64,000 nt of DNA from Desertibaculum subflavum (GCA_003576705.1 QOZS01000024.1:1-64000), one strand, 5' to 3'. Positions 53,952 to 63,083 are shown, counted from the stretch's first letter. Made by a program: numbers and translations. The notes: generated from the sequence alone by a model not told the origin.

Positions 53952-54974
53952 TTGAGCGACCACGAGCAAGACCCGCTGGACGATATCGAGCCGGAACCCC
54001 GCCGCGGCCACACTGCCGTGATTGCCGGCGTGGTGGCCGTGGTGGCGCTGGTGGTGGCGGTGGCCGCGTGGTTCCTGCAGTTCGGCGGACCCACGCCGCC
54101 GCCCCGCGTGGCCGAGGCGCCGGCGCCGGTCACGCCCGCACCCTCTGCGTCCACTCCCGGCGGCGCGGTGAAGCCGCTCGATACGACGCCGCTGCCGCCG
54201 CGCATGGTCGACAGCTCGGCCACCACCTATCCGCTGTCCAACTGGCAGATCGCCCCGGTGCCGGCGCGGGGCGGCGCGATCGAGCGCGCCCGCATTCTCG
54301 GCCGTGCCGACGCGACCCAGCAGGGCAACCTGCGCCAGGATGACCTGCTCGAGATCACCGGCTGGGCCGGCGATCCGGCGCTCGGCATGCGGGTCGGCAA
54401 GGTCCTGCTGTCCGCCTGCGACCAGATCTTCGCCAGTGCCGCGGTCGGCCGGCCGCGCCCCGATATCGCGAAGAGCGTGCATCGCAATCTGACCGAATCC
54501 GGCTGGGTGGCGGAAATCCTGCTCGGCCACGTGCCGCGCTGCGACAACACGGTCATACGCGCCTGGGGCGTGGCGCCCGGGCGCCCGCTGTTGCTCGAGA
54601 TGGAGGCGGAGCTGCCGCTGCCGGCGGAGCCGCGCCCGGTGGCGCCGCTGCCGGCCGTGACCTTGCGCGCGCCGCTCGCCGGCCCGCCGGCCGAGCCGAT
54701 CAGCCCCTCGACATTCCTTGTGCTCGAGCGTGCCGCCCCGCTGCGCTCCTGTGGCGCCGCGGATTGCGCCACGGTCGCCACCCTCGCCCAGGGGCGCAAC
54801 GACGGCTATCTGATCGAGCGCAGCGGCGAATGGGTGCTGATCGCGGTCGGCGGCAATGCCGGCTGGATCATCGACAGCGCGATCGAGATATTGCCGCTGC
54901 AGAAGGACGGCACACCGCCGCCGTCGCCCCCGGCCAACGGGCAGAGCAAGAATCCGGCCCGCGACCGGCGCTGA
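53952..54974 (+). CDS. SH3-like membrane-anchored hypothetical protein
   Basis: A 340-residue protein. After an acidic N-terminus (DHEQDPLDDIEPEP) comes one membrane helix (TAVIAGVVAVVALVVAVAAW), a Pro/Ala-rich linker, a folded middle with paired cysteines, and a C-terminal bacterial SH3-type domain (LVLERAAPLRSCGAADC, EWVLIAVGGNAGWI). SH3-like domains often bind cell-wall or sugar structures. TTG 53952 is preferred; TTG 53916 lies in a hairpin. It sits just ahead of the first glycosyltransferase (6 bp gap). Confidence 0.7.
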   Translation: MSDHEQDPLDDIEPEPRRGHTAVIAGVVAVVALVVAVAAWFLQFGGPTPPPRVAEAPAPVTPAPSASTPGGAVKPLDTTPLPPRMVDSSATTYPLSNWQIAPVPARGGAIERARILGRADATQQGNLRQDDLLEITGWAGDPALGMRVGKVLLSACDQIFASAAVGRPRPDIAKSVHRNLTESGWVAEILLGHVPRCDNTVIRAWGVAPGRPLLLEMEAELPLPAEPRPVAPLPAVTLRAPLAGPPAEPISPSTFLVLERAAPLRSCGAADCATVATLAQGRNDGYLIERSGEWVLIAVGGNAGWIIDSAIEILPLQKDGTPPPSPPANGQSKNPARDRR

Positions 54975-54980
54975 TCGCCG

Positions 54981-55856
54981 GTGCGCGCCGCGGTCGTCGT
55001 CGTCACCTATCGCACCGGACCGCTGCTCTGGCGCTGCATCGCCTCGGTCCTCGCTGCGCCGGAGGCGGCGCAACTCGTTGTCGTCGACAACGGCAACGAC
55101 GTGGCGACGGTCGACCGCCTGCGCGCCATGGCCGCGGCCGAGCCGCGGATCGACCTGCTCACCGGCCACGGTAATGTCGGCTTCGCGCGCGGCTGCAATC
55201 TCGGCGCCGCGCGCACCAGCGAACCGGTCATCCTGTTCCTCAATCCCGATACGGAGCCGGCACCGGCGGTGCTGCCGGCGCTGCTTGCCGCGCTTGCAGC
55301 CGATCCGGGCGCCTGGGTTGCGGCGCCACTCCTGGTCGACGGTCGAGGCCGCGTACAGCCCGGCACGCCGCGCAACGCCCTCACGCCGCGCAGCATGCTG
55401 GGGGAGGCACTCCGGCTCGACCTCGTGTTTCCCAAGGCGTTTCCCCGCCTGAACCTGCATCGCATGGCGATGCCGGCCGCACCCTTCGCCATCGCCGCCT
55501 GTTCGGGTGCCGGCCTGGCGATCCGGCGCGAGCGCCTGCAGGCGCTCGGCGGCTTTGACGAAGGCTATTTCCTGCATGTCGAGGATCTCGATCTCTGCCA
55601 GCGCATCAATGCGTCGGGCGGCCGCATTCTCTGTGTGCCGTCGGCGCGCGTGCTGCATTGCGGCGGCACCAGCGATGCGCCGGCCGTGACGGTGGAAGGC
55701 CACAAGGCACGCGGCTTCGTGCGCTATCTGCGGCGGCATTTCGGCGCCGGGCTGCCGCGCCCCGCGCTGGCGGCCCTGATCGCGCTGGTCTGGCTCAGAT
55801 TCGCGGGGCGGGCTCTCGTGGCGACCATAGCGCCGGGGCGCGCCGGATCGCCTTGA
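54981..55856 (+). CDS. Family 2 glycosyltransferase
   Basis: A 291-residue GT-A glycosyltransferase: AAVVVVTYRTGPLLWRCI, VVVDNGND, GNVGFARGCNLGAARTSEP, the DxD-like FLNPDTEP, and FDEGYFLHVEDLDLCQR. The pattern is like rhamnosyltransferases. It starts with GTG, six bases after the SH3-like gene. Its 3' end overlaps the next, convergent GT gene by 62 bp. Confidence 0.88.
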   Translation: MRAAVVVVTYRTGPLLWRCIASVLAAPEAAQLVVVDNGNDVATVDRLRAMAAAEPRIDLLTGHGNVGFARGCNLGAARTSEPVILFLNPDTEPAPAVLPALLAALAADPGAWVAAPLLVDGRGRVQPGTPRNALTPRSMLGEALRLDLVFPKAFPRLNLHRMAMPAAPFAIAACSGAGLAIRRERLQALGGFDEGYFLHVEDLDLCQRINASGGRILCVPSARVLHCGGTSDAPAVTVEGHKARGFVRYLRRHFGAGLPRPALAALIALVWLRFAGRALVATIAPGRAGSP

Positions 55857-56790
55857 GCGGCGACCAGACCAGTGCCGCGGCAATGGCGCCGGCCGGCACC
55901 CGGCGTGCCGCCTGAATATGTCGGCGCTCCGCCCAGCGCTGGGGCAGCCCGGCGCAGGCATCGCGCAAGCCGCGCAGAAAGGCCGGCGCCCGGCCGCGCA
56001 GCGCCGCTGCAGCGAGCAGGGCGAGGGTTGCGGCGACATGAGGTGTAAGCATCACCGCGAGCAGCGGCATCGGCATGCAGCGTAGCAGCAGCCATAGCCG
56101 GTTGCGGGCGCCGTGATAGACGGCGAAATCCGAGCGCCGGCCGGCGCTGGCGCCGCCCCAGTGCCGCACGATGGCATCCGGCACCAGCACGCTCTTTCCG
56201 CCCGCGAGGCGCAGGCGGAAGCCGAAATCGACATCCTCGCAGAAGCAGAAGAAGGCCTCCGCGAAACCGTCCAGGGCGCGGAAGCGCTCGGTGCGGTAGA
56301 GCGCCGCGGCAGCACAGGCGCTGAAGCATTCGGCTTCGCGGAACGGCTGCAGCCGCTGCCCGAAGCCGCCGCGCCAGGGAATGCCCCAGGCGCTCAGCGC
56401 ATCGCCGGCGCCGTCGAGCCGCGCCGGATCGGCAGCGTCGAGCTGCAGCGAGGCGAAGGCATCGACATCGGCATGTCGCTTTGTGGCGGCGAGCAGCCGC
56501 TCCAGCCAATCGGGCGCGGGGATCGCATCGGGGTTCAGCAGCGCGAGCCAGGTTCCGCGCGCGGCGGCGGCGGCCCGATTGTTGGCGGCGGCAAAGCCCA
56601 GATTGCCGCCCATCGGCACGAATCGCAGGCGGGGATCGGTGCTGGCGCCGCGTGCCGCGGCGAAGGCACCGTCGGTCGAAGCATTGTCGCAGACGATCGC
56701 CTCGAAGCCGCCGAAGGTCTGGGCTTCGAGCGCGGCGAGGCAGCGTGCCAGATGCGCCCCGGCATTGTGCACGACGACGATCACCGTCAC
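55795..56790 (-). CDS. Family 2 glycosyltransferase
   Basis: A 331-residue GT-A enzyme: VIVVVHNAGAHLARCLAAL, CDNASTDG, GGNLGFAAANNRAAAAARG, the metal motif LNPDAIPAP, and FCFCEDVDFGFRLRL. A hydrophobic C-terminal region (LLLRCMPMPLLAVML) may bind the membrane. GTG 56790 is the only usual start near the conserved core; a slightly longer CTG form is possible. It converges with the other GT, overlapping by 62 bp. Confidence 0.85.
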   Translation of the reverse strand: MTVIVVVHNAGAHLARCLAALEAQTFGGFEAIVCDNASTDGAFAAARGASTDPRLRFVPMGGNLGFAAANNRAAAAARGTWLALLNPDAIPAPDWLERLLAATKRHADVDAFASLQLDAADPARLDGAGDALSAWGIPWRGGFGQRLQPFREAECFSACAAAALYRTERFRALDGFAEAFFCFCEDVDFGFRLRLAGGKSVLVPDAIVRHWGGASAGRRSDFAVYHGARNRLWLLLRCMPMPLLAVMLTPHVAATLALLAAAALRGRAPAFLRGLRDACAGLPQRWAERRHIQAARRVPAGAIAAALVWSPLKAIRRAPALWSPREPAPRI

Positions 56791-56927
56791 CGACGGCGCG
56801 GGCGCATCTGGTTCGCTCAGCGGGCTGTCTCCGGTCCGGGTTGCGCGCCTTCGGCGTGGCGACGCATCATGCCAAGCCGCCGGCCGGGCCGGTATACGAA
56901 CCAGATCCTAAGGAGACACGCGAATCG

Positions 56928-58895
56928 ATGTCAGGCCGGGCGGCAACGGCGTCCCGATGGCTGATGGCGTTCGGCCTGATGCTGTCGCTGGCCGCCGGCG
57001 CGATCGGCCTGACCCCGCTGCGGCTCGGCGTCTGGGGCACCAGCGAGGCGATCGGCCTGACCCTGCATGTCGGGGCGCTGCTGGCGGCGCTCGGCCTGGC
57101 CCTGGCGGCCAGGGCCTGGCCCGGCGCCGTCGCATCGACCCTGCAGGCGCCGGTCGTGCTGGTGCCCTTCGCGCTGGCGGTGTGGAGCACACTGGTCGCA
57201 CCGGCGGCGGAGTATCCCTGGCTTTCGGTGTTCGGCGCGCCGCAAACCTCGGAGGGTGCGCTGCTCTTCCTCGACATGGCGGTCTGGTCGGCAGCCACCA
57301 TGATGCTGCGCGACGCGGTGCCGGCCGCGCGGGTGGTCGCCGCCACGGCGCTCGCCGCGTCCTTGGCCTTCGCGCTGCTTTTTCTCGGCGCGGCGACGCG
57401 AATCTTTTTCTATCCGGACTGGCTGGCCTTCTTCGGCCTATTCACGCCGGCGATCGTTGTCGGGCTCGGCGGCGGCATGGCGGGCGGTCGCGACGCCGCG
57501 GCGCGCTGGCTCTGGGGCGCGGCGCTGGCCGCTGGCCTGGTGCCGCTCGCGATGTCGCGCAATCTCGCGGCCATCGCCGCGGTGCTGCTGGCGACGCCGC
57601 TTGCTTTCGGGGCTGATCGCCTGATGCGCCGGCGGCCGCATCTCGAACGCTGGTGGCGCCCGGCTGCCGTCGCGCTGGCCATCGTTGCGCCGTTGCTCGG
57701 CCTTGCGTTCATCTGGCTGCTCGGCGCATCCGGATTTCTGGCGACGATCTCGTCACGCATGCTGGCGGCCAAGGTGGCGCTGGCCGGGTTCGGCGGCGCG
57801 GCGTCGCGCTGGCTGACCGGCCAGGGTTGGGGGCATGACGTGCTGACCTTGCTGCGCGGCCTCGACCACGCCGGGCAGACCGGGCTCGACCAATCCTGGG
57901 ACCTCGCCGCGCGCGACTATTTCCACAGCCACCATGGCGTCCTGGAAGCTCTGATCAGCGCCGGGATTCCGGGCGCCGTGCTGTTCGCGGCGCTGCCGGT
58001 CGCCGCGATCATCGGTGCCGAGCCGCGCTATCGTGCCCTCGCCGCCGCCACCGCGCTGGCCTATGCCGCCACCATCTGCTTCTGGTTCCAGAGCCCGGCC
58101 AGCTTCGCGTTTCAGGCGATCGCCTTCGCCGCCCTGGCGCGCCGTCGCGCCGTGCCGGCCTGGCGGCCGATCGCCGCCGCATTGCCGCCGTCGGGCTGTG
58201 CGCTGGCACTGGCCGGCGCGGTCGCCTTCCTGTTGCCGTTCGGCGTCGCGGCGCAGCGCCAGTTCGTCCGCACCGACGTGCGCCTCGCCTCGGCGCCGGA
58301 GGCGGCCTGTGCCGATTTTCCTGCCGAGGCCTGGCGCGGCGACCTCGGCCTCGCGCGGCTCTACGGCTCGCAAATCTACGGCGCCGAGAGCAAGGCCCGG
58401 ACCGAGGGCTGGTCGCCGGCGCTGCTCGACCGCCTTGCCGCCTTCGTCTGCCTCGCCGAGCAGCGCAGCGCGCGCGACGGGGCGGTCTACCTGCTGTTCT
58501 GGGGGCTCGATCTGCGCGGGCGGCTGGCACATCTCGGCGAGTTCGCGGGCGCGCGGGCCCGCTTGGCGACCTTATTCGACAATTGGTCGGCGCGCCTGGA
58601 TGCGTTCGGCGCCCTGGCACCGGGCCGAAGCGATGTCGCGGTCGGCTATTACGGCTGGGCGATCGCCGGCGGGCGGCGGGCCGAAGCAATCGCGCTGGGC
58701 AACCGGTGGCTCGCGCGACGGCCGGACGATCCGATCAGCTTGTGGTTCACCGGCAATGCGATGCTGCTCGACACCGACGACGCAATCGCCCGGCTCGGGC
58801 TGCAGCGGATGAGCCGGGCATTGGCGCTCGGCGTCGACCGGATGATCCCGGTGGATCCTGCGATGCGTCGCCGTCTGCAGGCCGCAGGGGGATGA
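56928..58895 (+). CDS. O-antigen ligase-like polytopic membrane protein
   Basis: A 655-residue protein with about ten membrane helices in the first ~440 residues and a soluble C-terminal part (about 445-655). The Wzy_C/O-antigen-ligase type motif is FHSHHGVLEALISAGIPGAVLF, whose His residues match the catalytic-type loop of ligases. The C-terminal part lacks membrane helices and has TPR-like helices (AEAIALGNRWLARR). It probably ligates or polymerises a glycan in the envelope. ATG 56928 follows AAGGAGACA. Confidence 0.82.
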   Translation: MSGRAATASRWLMAFGLMLSLAAGAIGLTPLRLGVWGTSEAIGLTLHVGALLAALGLALAARAWPGAVASTLQAPVVLVPFALAVWSTLVAPAAEYPWLSVFGAPQTSEGALLFLDMAVWSAATMMLRDAVPAARVVAATALAASLAFALLFLGAATRIFFYPDWLAFFGLFTPAIVVGLGGGMAGGRDAAARWLWGAALAAGLVPLAMSRNLAAIAAVLLATPLAFGADRLMRRRPHLERWWRPAAVALAIVAPLLGLAFIWLLGASGFLATISSRMLAAKVALAGFGGAASRWLTGQGWGHDVLTLLRGLDHAGQTGLDQSWDLAARDYFHSHHGVLEALISAGIPGAVLFAALPVAAIIGAEPRYRALAAATALAYAATICFWFQSPASFAFQAIAFAALARRRAVPAWRPIAAALPPSGCALALAGAVAFLLPFGVAAQRQFVRTDVRLASAPEAACADFPAEAWRGDLGLARLYGSQIYGAESKARTEGWSPALLDRLAAFVCLAEQRSARDGAVYLLFWGLDLRGRLAHLGEFAGARARLATLFDNWSARLDAFGALAPGRSDVAVGYYGWAIAGGRRAEAIALGNRWLARRPDDPISLWFTGNAMLLDTDDAIARLGLQRMSRALALGVDRMIPVDPAMRRRLQAAGG

Positions 58896-59080
58896 TTCTG
58901 TTCGCATTTCCAAGATGTTGCCGAAACACCACACAATGCCGTTAACCAAATGGCGAGGCGTCCACCTAACCTTTTGTTAGGCGGGAAAAGCTGTTATCCA
59001 TCAAGGTGAACGCTGAGCGTGATGTGTCTGCGGCGGCGGGTGCGGCAGATGCGGATTTTGCGTTCCAAGAGGGGTGCATC

Positions 59081-60169
59081 ATGAAGCGGCAAGTTTGGAG
59101 CGTAGTCGCAGGCGCTGTTGTCTTGGGCTTGGCGTTGCTGGCGCGGCCGGCGCAGGCACAATACGCCTACGGGTCAGAGCTGCCGTCCGATGGTAACGGC
59201 CCCGGCGCTTCCGCTGTCGCTTCCAGCCTCGCGGTGACCCGCATTGCCACCGTCACCAACGCCGCGCCGACCGAATCCCGCATCTCCCAACTCGCCAGCA
59301 ACAGCGCCTTCTCGCCGCTGGCGGTCGCGCAGGTCGGCACCAGCGTCGGCAACAAGGGCTTCGGCCAGGGCACCGGCCTCGCCGGCCAGGGCGGCCAGCG
59401 CCGCTACGGTCTGTGGCTCAACGGCGCCTATTCGGATATCGACTACGACAAGTCCAACCTGAGGTTCGACGGCGATTCCTACTCGGTCGGCTTCGGGCTC
59501 GACTACCTCGTCATTGACAACGTCATCATCGGCATCTCGGCCGCCTACGAGAACACCGACCTGAAGCTGCAGAGCGCGCTCGGCAAGTTCGAGCGCGACG
59601 GCTGGACCGTCGGCCCCTATGTCGCGATCCGGCTCGGCCAGTACTTCACGCTGTCCGGCACGCTCGGCTTCTCCTGGCTCGACGCCGATGCGTCGACCGG
59701 CGCCGGCGGCAGCGAGAAGTACGATACCGATCGCTGGTATGCGAGCGGCAATCTCGGCTTCAATTACCCGGTCGGGCAGTGGCGGCTCGGTGCCTCGGTC
59801 GGCTATCTCCACATCGACGAGGAAGACGATGCGCATACCACCAGCCTCGGCTTTGCCGTCGGCCGGCAGGATCGCACCATCGGCCAGGGCCGCGTCGGCG
59901 CCTCCGTCGGCTATGATTTCGGCGGCATCACGCCCTATCTCATGGGCCGGTTGGAGCATGAGTTCGATTCGCCGAACGGCGTCAACCTGACCAATGGCGG
60001 CGGTATCACCACGCAGTCGACCAAGCCCGACCGCACCGGCTTCGTGGTCGGCCTCGGCGTCAACTTCAACTACGGCGCGCTGTCGGGCGGTCTGCTGGCG
60101 ACCAGCCAGGAAGGGCGCGACAGTCTGGATGTCTACACGCTCTCCGCCAACATCCGCATGGCGTTCTGA
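59081..60169 (+). CDS. Outer-membrane beta-barrel protein, autotransporter-type
   Basis: A 362-residue protein with a signal peptide (about 1-27, ending AQA) and a repeated pattern of amphipathic strands such as RRYGLWLNGAYSDIDYD, SVGFGLDYLVIDNVIIGISA and DRWYASGNLGFNYPVGQWRLG, ending SANIRMAF with a terminal Phe. This is the autotransporter beta-domain type. The N-terminal passenger is short (about 80 residues). ATG 59081 has GAGGGG upstream. It could be a surface porin-like part of the glycan locus. A short CCTAAC/GTTAGG hairpin lies upstream at 58965-58981. Confidence 0.82.
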   Translation: MKRQVWSVVAGAVVLGLALLARPAQAQYAYGSELPSDGNGPGASAVASSLAVTRIATVTNAAPTESRISQLASNSAFSPLAVAQVGTSVGNKGFGQGTGLAGQGGQRRYGLWLNGAYSDIDYDKSNLRFDGDSYSVGFGLDYLVIDNVIIGISAAYENTDLKLQSALGKFERDGWTVGPYVAIRLGQYFTLSGTLGFSWLDADASTGAGGSEKYDTDRWYASGNLGFNYPVGQWRLGASVGYLHIDEEDDAHTTSLGFAVGRQDRTIGQGRVGASVGYDFGGITPYLMGRLEHEFDSPNGVNLTNGGGITTQSTKPDRTGFVVGLGVNFNYGALSGGLLATSQEGRDSLDVYTLSANIRMAF

Positions 60170-61040
60170 TCCACTCGCGCGGTCGCGCGCGACGCGAAGG
60201 GCCAGCTTTTTCAGGCTGGCCCTTCTGCTTTGCGCCGGCCTGCTGGCCGGCTGCGGCGCGGTGCTGGAGCCGATCCAGGAAGGCCGCGCGCTGATCGAGG
60301 GCCTGGCGGCGCGCGACGGCTGGACGCGGACCGAGTATGCGGCGGAACGGTTCTCCTTCATCGGCTATCGCCGCTTTCTCGCCGGCAGCCCCGAACTGAT
60401 CGTCTATATCGAAGGCGACGGTGCCGAATGGGCAGGCCAGCGGCAGCCCGCTGATCCGACTCCGCCGGAGCCCGACGCCTTTCGCCTGGCGCTGGCCGAT
60501 CAGGGTGCCAGCCGGCTTTATCTCGGCCGGCCCTGCCAGTTCCTCGCCGCGGCCGAGCTTGTGCGTTGCGATTCGGTCTATTGGGCCGGCCGCCGCCACG
60601 CGCCGGAAGTCATCGCCGCGCTGTCGCTGGCGATCGATCGCGAGAAGGCGGCGAGCGGTGCCCGCCGCATCGTCCTGCACGGCAAGTCGGGCGGGGGTGT
60701 CGCGGCGGCGCTGGTCGCCGCGCGCCGGCGGGACGTTGCCTTTCTGATGACGGCGGCGGCCTATCTCGACAGCGCGCTGTGGACCGCGACTCATGGCGTG
60801 ACGCCGCTGCACGGCTCGCTCAACCCGGCCGATCTGGTCGCCGATCTTGCGCATGTTCGCCAGGTGCACCTCGTCGGCGGGCGCGACCGGATCGCGCCGC
60901 CGGCGGTGACGCAGAGCTATGCCGCCCGCTTTCCCGAGGGCGCGCCGGTCGCGGTGATCGTGCTGGCCGATTTCGACCACGATTGCTGCTGGCGCCGGCG
61001 GTGGCCCGCTCTGCTGGCGGAATACCGCCGCCTGCCGTGA
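60129..61040 (+). CDS. Lipoprotein alpha/beta hydrolase
   Basis: A 303-residue protein if started at ATG 60129, 41 bases inside the end of the beta-barrel gene; no ATG, GTG or TTG lies nearer the signal. A hydrophobic signal (LALLLCAGLLAGC, Cys42) marks a lipoprotein. The hydrolase has the nucleophile elbow HGKSGGG (Ser187), Asp in GGRDRIAPP and His in DFDHDCCW. It may act on glycan esters or lipids; substrate unknown. Its signal-coding region also contains a hairpin that could terminate the upstream gene. Confidence 0.72.
   Translation: MSTRSPPTSAWRSDPLARSRATRRASFFRLALLLCAGLLAGCGAVLEPIQEGRALIEGLAARDGWTRTEYAAERFSFIGYRRFLAGSPELIVYIEGDGAEWAGQRQPADPTPPEPDAFRLALADQGASRLYLGRPCQFLAAAELVRCDSVYWAGRRHAPEVIAALSLAIDREKAASGARRIVLHGKSGGGVAAALVAARRRDVAFLMTAAAYLDSALWTATHGVTPLHGSLNPADLVADLAHVRQVHLVGGRDRIAPPAVTQSYAARFPEGAPVAVIVLADFDHDCCWRRRWPALLAEYRRLP
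60197..60224 (+). terminator. Hairpin at the end of the beta-barrel gene, inside the next gene
   Basis: AAGGGCCAGC and GCTGGCCCTT form a perfect 10 bp stem around an 8-base T-rich loop, 28 bases after the beta-barrel stop, followed by CTGCTTT. It resembles a factor-independent terminator but overlaps the signal-peptide codons of the hydrolase. Confidence 0.6.
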
Positions 61041-61143
61041 CAACCGGGAAATGGCCGCCCCCGCTGTTTGACCCCGTCGCGGGCGCACGGCTATACCGCG
61101 CCCGGGCGGACCTACGGCGAGTCCTCACGCGAAACGGACGCGG

Positions 61144-62178
61144 ATGAACGAAACGGGAGAGCGGGGCGGTGAGGCGGCGGAGACGATCGTCGCGCGCCAC
61201 CAGGGCAGCCACTATGCCGTGCTCCGCCATGCGGACCGTTTCTACGGCGTTGCGCTCGACGATCTGCCCTTCGATCCCGAGCGCATCCGAACCGGCAGCT
61301 GCCGCCGCAGCGTGCACCAGGCGGCGAGCCGGGCCGAGGTCGAAGCGCTGATCGATGCGGATCCCTGGGCGTGGTCGACCGACCCGCTGCCGCCGGTTTT
61401 CCACCGCGGCGCGCGTCCCGCCGCTGCCCGCGGCGACGGGCGCGAGCCGGTCGTCGATCTGCGCGGCGCGGTGGTCAGCGTGCCGGTCCGCCCGGCGGCG
61501 GAGACCGTGAAGCGCCGTCTGATCCACGGCATCCGCGGCGAGGCACGCCGGTGCGTCGCGCTGCTGCGCCAGATCGACCTTGCGGTGCGGCCGGGCGAGC
61601 GGGTCGGCATCGTCGGCCGCAACGGCAGCGGCAAGACCACGTTGCTGAAGGCGGTGGCCGGCATCTATCCGCTCGCGGAAGGCAGCCGCCATGTCGTCGG
61701 CTCCATTGCGCCGGTGATCGCGCAGGGGATCGGCTTCGATCACGAGCTTTCGGCCGCGACCAACATCAAGCTGGCACTCGCGCATATGGGGCGGCTGGAA
61801 GCTTGGTCGCCGGCATTGCAGGAAGCCATTCTCGATTTCGCCGAGCTTGGCCACCGCGCGCATCTGCCGGTGCAGCTCTTGAGCTCGGGCCAGCAGGCGC
61901 GGCTCGCCTTCGCCGTCACCCTGTTCCAGACGCCCGACATCCTGATCCTCGACGAGATCTTCGCCACCGGCGACGAGGCCTTCCTGCGCCGCGCCACCGC
62001 GGCGATGACGGCGCGCATCCGCACCACGCCGATCGTGTTCCTGGTGAGCCACAACCTGGCGCCGATCGAGGCGCTCTGCACCCGCTGCCTGATGCTGGCC
62101 GAGGGGCGCATTGCTGCCGACGGGCCGACGGCCGACGTGCTGGATCTCTATCGGCGGACCTATCGGGGCGCCGCATGA
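61144..62178 (+). CDS. Polysaccharide-type ABC exporter ATPase with N-terminal extra domain
   Basis: A 344-residue ATPase of the Wzt/KpsT/TagH type. The nucleotide-binding domain begins near residue 105, with Walker A GIVGRNGSGKTTLLK (Lys164), signature LLSSGQQARLAFAV, Walker B DILILDEIFATGDEAF and H-loop VSHNLAPIEA. The first ~100 residues (HQGSHYAVLRHADRFYGVAL and RTGSCRRSVHQAASRAEVEALI) form a domain I do not recognise, absent from normal Wzt proteins, which carry their extra domain at the C-terminus. Its stop overlaps the permease start. Confidence 0.88.
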   Translation: MNETGERGGEAAETIVARHQGSHYAVLRHADRFYGVALDDLPFDPERIRTGSCRRSVHQAASRAEVEALIDADPWAWSTDPLPPVFHRGARPAAARGDGREPVVDLRGAVVSVPVRPAAETVKRRLIHGIRGEARRCVALLRQIDLAVRPGERVGIVGRNGSGKTTLLKAVAGIYPLAEGSRHVVGSIAPVIAQGIGFDHELSAATNIKLALAHMGRLEAWSPALQEAILDFAELGHRAHLPVQLLSSGQQARLAFAVTLFQTPDILILDEIFATGDEAFLRRATAAMTARIRTTPIVFLVSHNLAPIEALCTRCLMLAEGRIAADGPTADVLDLYRRTYRGAA

Positions 62179-62975
62179 CGGACCGGACCGACCCCGCGGC
62201 GCAGGGCCCGGCCTCCGGGCTGCGGCACCTTGCGCGCACCGCGCTCTATCTCGGCTGGGTGCGCGTGCAGCGGCGCTATGTGGGATCCAGTCTCGGCGCG
62301 CTCTGGTCGCTGGCCAATCCGATCGCCACGACCCTGATCCTGTTCCTGGTCTTCGCGCATTTCATGCGCGTGCCGATCGCCAATTACGGCCTCTACCTCG
62401 TCGCCGGCATTATTCCCTGGACCTTCCTCGCCACCACCTTGAACACGGTGACCCAGTCGCTGACCAGCCGGCGCGACGTGCTGCAATCCTCGCTGGTGCC
62501 GCCGATCGTGTTCGTGATCGCCGACGTGGCGGCGGAACTGATCATGTTCGCGCTCGCCTATCTGGCGCTGCTGCTGCTCGCCGCGCTGGTATTCGGCGCG
62601 CCCGCCGCGGTGGCCTGCGCGTTGCCCATCGTGCTGGCGCCGCTCGTCGTGTTCACAGGCGCCGTGGCCGTGGCCGTCGCCTTCCTGTCGGTCTATTTTC
62701 GCGACCTGCCGCATCTGTTGCAGGTGTTTCTCGCCATGATGTTCTGGCTGGTGCCGGTGGTCTATTCCGTCGACATGGTGCCGGAGCCGTTCCGCTTCAT
62801 CGTCAACTACAATCCCTTCGCGCTGATGATCCTGCCCTCCATCCTGGTGGTGCATGGCGGCATCCTGCCCTCGGCCAAGCTGTTCGCGACCTCGGTCGGC
62901 ATGGCGGGGCTGGCCTGCCTGGCCGCCTGGTGGCTGCACGCCAGGTTGCGGCGCGATCTCGTCTACCACCTGTAA
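62175..62975 (+). CDS. Polysaccharide-type ABC exporter permease
   Basis: A 266-residue ABC-2 type permease (Wzm/TagG type) with about six membrane helices: RRYVGSSLGALWSLANPI, PIANYGLYLVAGIIPWTFLA and FWLVPVVYSVDMVPEPFR. ATG 62175 overlaps the ATPase stop by four bases, so the two are translationally coupled. It moves a lipid-linked glycan across the inner membrane with the ATPase. Confidence 0.9.
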   Translation: MTDRTDPAAQGPASGLRHLARTALYLGWVRVQRRYVGSSLGALWSLANPIATTLILFLVFAHFMRVPIANYGLYLVAGIIPWTFLATTLNTVTQSLTSRRDVLQSSLVPPIVFVIADVAAELIMFALAYLALLLLAALVFGAPAAVACALPIVLAPLVVFTGAVAVAVAFLSVYFRDLPHLLQVFLAMMFWLVPVVYSVDMVPEPFRFIVNYNPFALMILPSILVVHGGILPSAKLFATSVGMAGLACLAAWWLHARLRRDLVYHL

Positions 62976-62996
62976 AAGCTTGACAAACAGGGGGGC

Positions 62997-63021
62997 AAAC
63001 CGCAGTTTCGCCGCGGTTTTT
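62997..63021 (+). terminator. Intrinsic terminator after the ABC exporter
   Basis: AAACCGC and GCGGTTT form a 7 bp stem with a 9-base loop, followed by a run of T, just after the permease gene and before the pyruvate dehydrogenase-type gene. A TTGACA at 62980-62985 could be a -35 box of the downstream gene but has no clear -10. Confidence 0.65.
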
Positions 63022-63083
63022 CGCCGCCCCAGACTGCGTCGAATCGCTTCATTCCCGTTCATTTTTCAGGGCCGTCCGCCGGC

